NCBI GenBank assembly: GCA_964611645.1 | Contig: CAZTAO010000023.1 | Location: forward strand, 5,655 to 69,654 | Length of the DNA: 64,000 bases | Reading direction: 5' to 3' | DNA from: CAZTAO01 sp964611645 | GTDB taxonomy: Bacteria > Armatimonadota > UBA5829 | Part shown: piece by piece, positions 58,258-64,000 of the stretch | Layout of the letters: each line of letters begins with the position of its first letter | Numbering within the stretch: the stretch's first letter is position 1 | Made by a program: the position numbers and the translations under genes | Notes under the pieces: generated by a model | Seen by the model: only the letters and a program-made list of their open reading frames with translations | The model's database searches: none | What the model was told of the DNA's origin: nothing

Positions 58258-59361
58258 TTGGACCGGCGTTCTTTCAGAAATCTCGACTACTCATTACTCA
58301 TCTGCGCTTTGAGCATCCTTGTGTACGGCTGTCTTATGATCTACAGCGCGAGCAAGGGTGGCAAGGCCGGTGGTGGGTATATAGAGCGACAGTGCATCTG
58401 GGCAGTGATTGGGCTGGTGTTGGGTGCTCTGGTCGCCAGAATTGACACCTCTTTCTATCGCAACCACGCCGGCAAGCTCTACGGCATTATGTTGTTCCTG
58501 CTGGTGTTGGTGTTGGCTGTGGGCCATTCCTCCAAAGGCGCACAGCGATGGCTTGGATATGGCGGAATGAGAATCCAGCCGTCGGAACTGGCGAAAGTGG
58601 TGATGATCGTTGCCCTCGCGGTGTTCTTCGCCAGACGTCACGACCAAACGCGAGACTCCAAGACATTCCTGCACTCCCTCATCTATATGGCCATCCCAAC
58701 CTTTCTGGTCTTCAAGCAGCCCGATCTAGGCACCAGCCTTGTGCTCTTTGCGATATGGGTGGTGATCGCGTTTGCAATGGGGACCAACGCCAAGAACATC
58801 CTCATTTTGGTAGGCAGTGGCGCCATCTTGGCTCTGATAGTGTGGAATGTGCCGGGGGTGCTCAAGGACTACCAGAAGAACCGTGTGATCACGTTCGTGA
58901 ACCCTTCATTCGATCAGCTTGGCACAGGCTACCACGTTATGCAATCCCGAATCGCCATCGGCTCCGGCCAACTCGGGGGCAGGGGGTTTATGAGGGGGAC
59001 TCAGAGGGAACTCAGCTTCATACCAGAACAGCATACCGATTTCATATTCACGGTGGTGGGGGAGGAATTCGGCTTTGTGGGGGCGATGGGTCTGCTGCTG
59101 TTGTACCTCTGGCTGTTGTGGCGCGTATTGAGCATTATGGCCGTAACTGAGGACCCGATAGGCCGGGGGATCACGGCCGGGGTCTTTGGTATGCTGCTGT
59201 TCCACATATTCGTGAATATAGGCATGACCTTGGGCTTGGTGCCTGTAGCTGGTGTCCCTCTGCCCATGTTCAGCTACGGCGGAAGCAGCCTGCTCACGAA
59301 CTTCCTGGCTCTGGGGTTGGTCGAGGGTGTCGCCATGCGACCGCACAGGATTAACTTCTGA
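58258..59361 (+). CDS. rodA: Rod-shape SEDS protein RodA
   Basis: A 367-aa polytopic membrane protein of the SEDS family, the peptidoglycan glycosyltransferase for cell elongation. Diagnostic blocks: CLMIYSAS, KQPDLGTSLVLF, QSRIAIGSGQLGGRGF, GTQRELSFIPEQHTDFIFTV, EEFGFVG and PMFSYGGSSLL. TTG 58258 is preferred (MDRRSFRNLDYSLL, as in other RodA proteins; GTGGAG 7 bases upstream). TTG 58204 is in frame but overlaps the probable -10 box. No class B penicillin-binding protein is next to it. Confidence 0.92.
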   Translation: MDRRSFRNLDYSLLICALSILVYGCLMIYSASKGGKAGGGYIERQCIWAVIGLVLGALVARIDTSFYRNHAGKLYGIMLFLLVLVLAVGHSSKGAQRWLGYGGMRIQPSELAKVVMIVALAVFFARRHDQTRDSKTFLHSLIYMAIPTFLVFKQPDLGTSLVLFAIWVVIAFAMGTNAKNILILVGSGAILALIVWNVPGVLKDYQKNRVITFVNPSFDQLGTGYHVMQSRIAIGSGQLGGRGFMRGTQRELSFIPEQHTDFIFTVVGEEFGFVGAMGLLLLYLWLLWRVLSIMAVTEDPIGRGITAGVFGMLLFHIFVNIGMTLGLVPVAGVPLPMFSYGGSSLLTNFLALGLVEGVAMRPHRINF

Positions 59362-59452
59362 GCGTTGTGGGAAGGTCAAGAGAGTTCTTTCGCTGAAGTA
59401 TAGACAGTGGTTATGGTATGGGGAAGTCCGAGTGTTTTCAATGGAGGCCGTA

Positions 59453-61486
59453 ATGAAACTTGGCTCATATTCTCGCGCCTTGCTTGCTGCGTTCGCTGTT
59501 TGTGTGGTTCTGTGCGGAAACGGGGCGTCAGCCGCTGGACTGGACTCGCAGATACCGGCCAGAGTAGACAATGTCCGCAAATCGCTGGTGCGCATCCAGG
59601 TGGTCATCGGTGAGTACCGGCAAGGCCGGGAGGGCAAGTACCAGGTGTCGGGCAGTGGCGCGATAATATCGCCCGAGGGCTACGTTGTCACGAACTTCCA
59701 CGTAGTCCAGGAAGCTCGGCGGATATCTTGCACTATGGCTGACCTCAGCGTGGTCCCCGCCAAGCTGGTTGGTTCCGATCCGCTGGCTGACATAGCCGTA
59801 CTCAAGCTGACGCCCGGCGGCAAGGGGCGTAAAGCTGCTTATCCTGTTGCGGTGTTCGGCGACTCCGACAGTATGAAAGTCGGCGACCGGATATTCGCGA
59901 TGGGGTGCCCACTTGCTATATCGCAGTCGGTCACAATGGGCATCATCAGCAACACCCGCATGGTCCTTCCGGAAATGTTCTCGGACGAGGAGATGATCAT
60001 GGACGGCGAGGATGTTGGCTCTCTTGTTCGGTGGATTGGTCACGATGCTCTCATAGAGCCCGGCAACTCCGGTGGCCCGCTGGTCGACGACGAGGGGAAG
60101 ATAGTCGGGATCAACGAGATATCCTACGGCCTGGCCGGAGCGATCCCCGGTAACCTGGCCAAGAGCGTTGCCTCCCAGTTGATCAAGCGTGGGGAGATTA
60201 TCCGGGGGTGGATAGGCGCCGATCTGCAGCCCAGTATCGACAGCAGTTCGATGGGCGGTGCGCTGGTGAGCTTCGTTGAGCCGAAATCCCCGGCGGCAAA
60301 GGCCGGTATGAGGGCAGGAGATGTTATCACGAGCGTGGCGGGGAAGCGTGTTTACGCCAGGTTCAAGGAAGAAGTTCCTCCTCTGAACCAACTGCTCGCC
60401 GCGCTGCCTGTGGGGCAGCTCGTACGCTTTGGTGTTCTGAGGTCGGGCAAGCAGTCTGTTCTGAACGTCACCACCGGCCGCAGGCCCAAAGCCCACGTTC
60501 CTCAGGCAGTGATTGATGGTTGGGGGATGTGTGGTTCTTCAGTCAGCCAGAGAGTAAAGGACACATTGCGGCTCGGCGCGGGGCAGGGAGTGATTGTCCG
60601 AAGCGTGCTGCCCAGCGGCCCGGCAGGCTCTGCAAAGCCCGCTTTGGATGAGGGCGATGTGATAGTAAAGGTAGACTCCAAGCCGGTCGCTGATACCGCC
60701 GCTCTCAAGAAACTGACTGTGGCGATGCTGAAGGGCAAGACGTCTCCGGTTACGGTTACGGTCCTCTTTGAGCGCAAGAACCGCCTGTACGCCGGTGTGG
60801 TAAAGGTTGGCAAGGCCGAGCAGTCCTCAAGCGGCGAGGAGATGAGCAAGGCGTGGCTGCCTGTGGAGGTCCAGGTGATGACTCGGGACCTGAAAGATGC
60901 CATGAAGCTGCCGGATATCACGGGGGTTCGCATTACTCGTGTCTACCCCGGCACTTCCGCACAGACAGCGGGCCTGAAGACTGGTGACATCCTTACACAA
61001 CTGGACTCCCAGGACATCTCTGCGGAGCAGCCGGGCGATGAGGAGATACTGGGGTCCATGGTTCGGCAGTACGGCATCGGTGATAAAGTGAAGCTGAACC
61101 TCATTCGCGACGGCAAGCAAATCCAGACCGAAGTGGTGCTGGCTGCTCAGCCGACCCCTCAGGCCGACCTGCCGAAGTACACCGACGACAGTTTCGAGTT
61201 CACGATCCGGAATCTTGCGTTCTCGGACTACTCAGAGGGGAGAACCACCAGAGATCAAAAGGGTGTATTCGTGGATTCCGTGAGCGAGGGCGGTTGGGCT
61301 TCGCTGGGGCGGATGAAGTATGGCGACGTTATTCTGTCGATCAACCACGTTCCAGTATCAGACACATCCGAGGCCAAGAGCGTGCTGAAGCGTGTGGCGG
61401 ACAAGAAACCGGACCTTGTGGTTGTAAAAGTGCTCAGGGGCACGCGGACTGTGTTCCTCGCGATGCGCCCGATCTGGTCTAAGTAG
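59453..61486 (+). CDS. Secreted HtrA-like serine protease with four PDZ domains
   Basis: A 677-aa exported protease. The signal ends GASA before AG. The trypsin-like domain carries the triad H83 (TNFHVV), D113 (DPLADIAVLKL) and S206 (EPGNSGGPL). Four PDZ-type domains follow at about 250-340, 355-455, 465-565 and 580-672; each has a GVxV/GALV-type carboxylate loop and a GD(I/V)I strand. HtrA/DegP proteins usually have one or two. It should degrade or refold damaged envelope proteins, with cargo selection by the PDZ row. ATG 59453 follows GGAGG. A dead paralogue follows. Confidence 0.88.
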   Translation: MKLGSYSRALLAAFAVCVVLCGNGASAAGLDSQIPARVDNVRKSLVRIQVVIGEYRQGREGKYQVSGSGAIISPEGYVVTNFHVVQEARRISCTMADLSVVPAKLVGSDPLADIAVLKLTPGGKGRKAAYPVAVFGDSDSMKVGDRIFAMGCPLAISQSVTMGIISNTRMVLPEMFSDEEMIMDGEDVGSLVRWIGHDALIEPGNSGGPLVDDEGKIVGINEISYGLAGAIPGNLAKSVASQLIKRGEIIRGWIGADLQPSIDSSSMGGALVSFVEPKSPAAKAGMRAGDVITSVAGKRVYARFKEEVPPLNQLLAALPVGQLVRFGVLRSGKQSVLNVTTGRRPKAHVPQAVIDGWGMCGSSVSQRVKDTLRLGAGQGVIVRSVLPSGPAGSAKPALDEGDVIVKVDSKPVADTAALKKLTVAMLKGKTSPVTVTVLFERKNRLYAGVVKVGKAEQSSSGEEMSKAWLPVEVQVMTRDLKDAMKLPDITGVRITRVYPGTSAQTAGLKTGDILTQLDSQDISAEQPGDEEILGSMVRQYGIGDKVKLNLIRDGKQIQTEVVLAAQPTPQADLPKYTDDSFEFTIRNLAFSDYSEGRTTRDQKGVFVDSVSEGGWASLGRMKYGDVILSINHVPVSDTSEAKSVLKRVADKKPDLVVVKVLRGTRTVFLAMRPIWSK

Positions 61487-61526
61487 TCGCGCAGCCGAAA
61501 AACGGCGGAAGGGTTGAGGCAAGAAG

Positions 61527-62324
61527 ATGGTCAGGAGATTCGTGGTATCGCTGTTTGTTCTAGCGTTAGTTGCAGGAATGTGCGGTTCCGCCGTGGCCCA
61601 GGTGGACCTGGATAAGGCCCGGGCGATAGTTGATGAGTACCAGTCGGCAGTGGTGACGCTGTCTCTGGTGATTGAGATGTCCTCGAGCTATTCGGGGCAG
61701 ACCAACAAGCGCGAGTCTAAGACCACTGCGGTGGCTACCATCATAGACCCCTCAGGGCTTGCCGTCGCTTCCCTTTCAAGCATCGATCCGACCGCTCTCC
61801 AGGAGCGGTTCATGCAGTCGGACGATATGAAGATGAGCTCAAAGATCATCGATGCCAAGATCCGCCAACCCCAGGGAACGGACATTCCGGTGGACGTTGT
61901 GCTGCGAGACAAGGATCTGGACCTGGCGTTTGTGCGCCCCAAGAGCCCGGTGGCCACACCGTTCAAGTTTGTCGATCTGAGCGCCGGCGTTCCAGCGAAG
62001 CTCTTGGATCAGGTTGTGAGCTTCTCCAAACTAGGGCAGGTAGCGGGTTTTGGCACATACGCCAGCATAGACAAAGTGATGGCGGTCATTACCAAACCTA
62101 TTAGCTACTATGTAGTAGAAGGCTCGTGCGGGGTGGGGTGTCCGGCATTCAGCGCTGACGGAAAGCCGATAGGCGTCGTGGTCATACGCTCCCAGGCATC
62201 GAGCGGTGGAGACACCGAGTCGATGTTCGGGCCGATGGGTGGGATGCTGACTGTAATACTGCCGTGCGAACGAATTGCCACCGGCGCCGCGAAAGCCAAA
62301 ACCGCCAAACCTGCAACTCCGTAG
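61527..62324 (+). CDS. Trypsin-fold pseudoprotease (HtrA paralogue)
   Basis: A 265-aa exported protein. The signal ends AVAQ (ALVAGMCGSAVA). It aligns with the protease domain upstream: PSGLAVASLSSIDP with PEGYVVTNFHVVQE (catalytic His replaced by Ser), DKDLDLAFVRP with DPLADIAVLKL (Asp kept), and GSCGVGCPAFSADGKPIG with EPGNSGGPLVDDEGKIVG (catalytic Ser replaced by Val). It cannot be a classical serine protease and has no PDZ domain. It may bind or regulate the neighbouring HtrA-like enzyme; that is inference. ATG 61527 follows GAGGCAAGAAG. Confidence 0.75.
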   Translation: MVRRFVVSLFVLALVAGMCGSAVAQVDLDKARAIVDEYQSAVVTLSLVIEMSSSYSGQTNKRESKTTAVATIIDPSGLAVASLSSIDPTALQERFMQSDDMKMSSKIIDAKIRQPQGTDIPVDVVLRDKDLDLAFVRPKSPVATPFKFVDLSAGVPAKLLDQVVSFSKLGQVAGFGTYASIDKVMAVITKPISYYVVEGSCGVGCPAFSADGKPIGVVVIRSQASSGGDTESMFGPMGGMLTVILPCERIATGAAKAKTAKPATP

Positions 62325-62327
62325 CCG

Positions 62328-62391
62328 GCAGAGAAGCAGAGAAGCAGAGAAGCAGAGAAGCAGAGTAGCAGAGCAGCAGAGTAGCGGAGAA
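62328..62391. repeat. Eight-base minisatellite (GCAGAGAA)
   Basis: Eight perfect-phase units: GCAGAGAA four times, then GCAGAGTA, GCAGAGCA, GCAGAGTA and GCGGAGAA. It begins 4 bases after the pseudoprotease stop codon. Confidence 0.95.
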
Positions 62392-62419
62392 GTCCAGGCA
62401 GTGCGCAATGTGCCCATAC

Positions 62420-62445
62420 CATCATCCTGAGCCTGTCGAAGGATG
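62420..62445. repeat. Intergenic copy of the CTGAGC(T/C)TGTCGAAGGATG repeat
   Basis: It matches the repeat inside the GH78 gene at 1997-2022 with one base changed (CCTGAGCCTGTCGAAGGATG). It lies between converging genes. Confidence 0.85.
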
Positions 62446-62486
62446 CATGAGAGCATTGACATAGCGGCAGAGGTGTTCGTCTGCCC

Positions 62487-63296
62487 TCAGCTTCTCTGCT
62501 CTTCGAATTCAGTGCATCGCCCCGCCTTCACCTTCATCCCATCGTAAGCCAACTCAACCCCTTCCGGGAGCAGGCGGTTGGTCTGCTCGTGGTCCAGGCG
62601 ATGGGCGATGTGGGTGAACAGGGCGCGCCTTGGCTTCAGCTTCCCCACAACCTCCAGCCCCTCGCTGAGGGAGAAGTGGGTCGGGTGAGGCTTGGGGCGA
62701 AGGACTCCGAGCACCATCAGTTCCAGCCCCTGAAGCTGCTCCATTGATGGTTCAGGAATGCTGCTGCAGTCGGTCACATAAGCCATATCGCCGATGCGGA
62801 ACCCTAGAATGGGCAGGCGTCCGTGGTGGATGTGGATCGGCATTATCTCCACGCCTGCTGCCTCGAATGGCCCTGATATCTCGTGTAACTCCAGCACGGG
62901 CAACCCGCCGCCCACCTGAACCCCTGGTCGAAAAGCGTAGTCGAATACCCGCCGGAGGGAGTTGAGCGTGCTCTCCGACCCATAGATTGGTATCGGCATG
63001 CCCGAGACCTCATTGAACCTGCGGCAGTCGTCCAATCCAAACAGGTGATCAACGTGGGCGTGGGTGTAGATGATGGCGTCAATGCGGTCTATCCCCTCTC
63101 GGATAGCCTGCAGTCGCAGTTCAGGGCTGGTGTCGATGAGTATGCGCTTGACGCCGCACTCCACAAGCGCGGAGCAGCGGGTGCGTTTGTTCCTGGGATT
63201 TTCGCTTCGGCATACATCGCAGTCGCACCCGATCATGGGCACACCGTGCGAAGTCCCGGTGCCGAGGAATGTGATGGTAAGAGCGCGGTGGATCAT
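62487..63296 (-). CDS. PhnP-like metallo-beta-lactamase-fold hydrolase
   Basis: A 269-aa MBL-fold protein. GTGTSHGVP (12-20), the Cys motif C24-D-C26-D-V-C29 and THAHVDHLFGLDD (zinc ligands) match PhnP, a cyclic phosphodiesterase of phosphonate breakdown whose Cys ligands hold an extra zinc; ALFTHIAHRLDHEQTN gives a further His. No phosphonate genes are nearby, so a general cyclic-phosphate or phosphodiester substrate is more likely. ATG 63296 overlaps the coiled-coil gene's stop (ATGA). Confidence 0.85.
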   Translation of the reverse strand: MIHRALTITFLGTGTSHGVPMIGCDCDVCRSENPRNKRTRCSALVECGVKRILIDTSPELRLQAIREGIDRIDAIIYTHAHVDHLFGLDDCRRFNEVSGMPIPIYGSESTLNSLRRVFDYAFRPGVQVGGGLPVLELHEISGPFEAAGVEIMPIHIHHGRLPILGFRIGDMAYVTDCSSIPEPSMEQLQGLELMVLGVLRPKPHPTHFSLSEGLEVVGKLKPRRALFTHIAHRLDHEQTNRLLPEGVELAYDGMKVKAGRCTEFEEQRS

Positions 63297-63871
63297 CTTC
63301 GCCAGGATTTCTTCCTGGGCGGGAAGAGCAGAGCCTGAGCGGAACTGGCTGAGGCGGATGCGGCATCTGCAGGTTCCGGAGTCTCCTCAATGGTCTCCTC
63401 GGCTGGTTCCTCTTCTTCGGGGATCTCGGCGAAACGGCCCTCCACTGGCTCCGGAATCTCCGGGAGCGGCGCCATGCCATCTTCCAACGCCGGTTGGTCC
63501 TCGGGGGCGCCGAGTTCGGCGTCCGGCACGCCGGTCTGTCGGAACAGTTCATTGATCCTGGAGAGCTTCTCGTTCCACTCTTTCTTCTTGTGCGCAGGCT
63601 GGGCTTCGGCCAGTTCGGTGAACTCAGCAGAGAGGGAGAGGATCACTTCCTGGGCGCGGTTGAGCATCATGCTGGCGCGGTTGAGCATGACATTGAGCTC
63701 CTTCTGCCGCTCCAGAAGCTCCATCACAAGTTCGCGGGAATGCTGCTCTCGCAGCTTCGCATCTTCGCAGATGGTCTCAAGATGCATCACCTTCTCGGTG
63801 AGCGAATTGACCTCCATCTGCGCATGCAGCAGTTCCGCAGTGACTTCGTTCATCTGTTTGACCAGTTCCAT
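63293..63871 (-). CDS. Coiled-coil protein of unknown function
   Basis: A 192-aa protein: a long heptad-like N-terminal helix (residues 1-105, with leucines at regular spacing, such as LVMELLERQKELNVMLNRAS), then an acidic Pro/Glu-rich tail (PEEEEPAEETIEETPEP) and a basic end. It may be a scaffold or adaptor. It is translationally coupled to the PhnP-like gene. A promoter-like pair is upstream at 63902-63931. I do not recognise a family. Confidence 0.6.
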   Translation of the reverse strand: MELVKQMNEVTAELLHAQMEVNSLTEKVMHLETICEDAKLREQHSRELVMELLERQKELNVMLNRASMMLNRAQEVILSLSAEFTELAEAQPAHKKKEWNEKLSRINELFRQTGVPDAELGAPEDQPALEDGMAPLPEIPEPVEGRFAEIPEEEEPAEETIEETPEPADAASASASSAQALLFPPRKKSWRR

Positions 63872-63901
63872 TGCGCGCCAACCCTCTGTCCGGGATGCTA
63901 T

Positions 63902-63931
63902 ATTATCCTACATGCAGGCCGGTTAGTTCAA
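63902..63931 (-). promoter_or_regulatory. Promoter for the coiled-coil/PhnP-like operon
   Basis: On the minus strand TTGAAC (63931-63926) and GATAAT (63907-63902) are 18 bases apart. The remaining bases to 64000 show no gene. Confidence 0.5.
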
Positions 63932-64000
63932 CCTCGGCTCCCTCATGTACACTTGTCAATGATGTGTTACAGCACATGCTGGTAGCTCTCTAGCATTTGC

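Noticed and set aside
62328..62391. Possible CRISPR array
   Set aside because: Contiguous 8-bp units with no spacers and no cas genes; it is a minisatellite.
1..64000. tRNA, rRNA, transposase, integrase or phage genes
   Set aside because: Intergenic gaps were scanned for cloverleaf-like and TTCGA-type features and the frames for DDE or integrase motifs; none was convincing.

Overview
The window looks like chromosomal DNA of an uncultured, free-living bacterium. It is GC-rich (about 58-60% by eye), uses ATG, GTG and TTG starts behind clear GGAGG-type ribosome binding sites, and carries many small palindromic intergenic repeats. A T-box leader on valS, a CIRCE/HrcA site on groESL and many DUF4838, GH78, GH127, GH39-like and uroporphyrinogen-decarboxylase-like genes suggest Armatimonadota or a related carbohydrate-degrading lineage. 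That placement is inference; no rRNA or other marker in the window settles it. A 10-N run at 3276-3285 shows this is a draft scaffold.

Region 1 (1-32.6 kb, almost all + strand) is a large sugar and polysaccharide degradation locus. It holds two GH78-type rhamnosidase-like proteins, two XRE-cupin regulators, a DegT aminotransferase, a hydroxypyruvate-isomerase-like TIM barrel and a URO-D family protein interrupted by a stop codon. It also holds three beta-propeller glycosidase-like proteins (two of them tandem paralogues), a DUF4838 lipoprotein, a GH39-like secreted hydrolase, an HpaI-type aldolase, GH127, a 1240-residue secreted GH42-like protein and a six-hairpin glycosidase-like protein. 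Several pieces are unrecognised: a 111-aa protein that is a stand-alone copy of the N-terminal domain of the six-hairpin protein, a tandem pair of about 220-aa paralogues, and a metallophosphoesterase-PHP fusion. No SusC/SusD pair, ABC permease or MFS transporter is present.

Region 2 (32.7-46.1 kb, + strand) has a DUF2339 multi-pass membrane protein, three tandem paralogous propeller-like lipoproteins, a T-box-controlled valS, a second sugar-isomerase-like TIM barrel and a second GH39-like secreted hydrolase.

Region 3 (46.2-57.9 kb, mostly - strand) is housekeeping and genome maintenance. RarA fused to a macro domain, an SF2 helicase carrying a membrane hairpin and a RibD-like reductase look like one operon. 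They are followed by groES-groEL under CIRCE, a divergent Cys-rich DUF6485-like gene coupled to nth, and a coupled pair of M16 peptidases, one with intact zinc ligands and one without.

Region 4 (58.2-64 kb) has rodA, a secreted HtrA-like protease with four PDZ domains beside a catalytically dead paralogue, a PhnP-like metallo-beta-lactamase-fold hydrolase and a coiled-coil protein.

Repeats run through the window. They sit between genes, inside each other and, in two GH78 genes, in frame inside coding sequence. No tRNA, rRNA, CRISPR array, transposase or prophage was seen.
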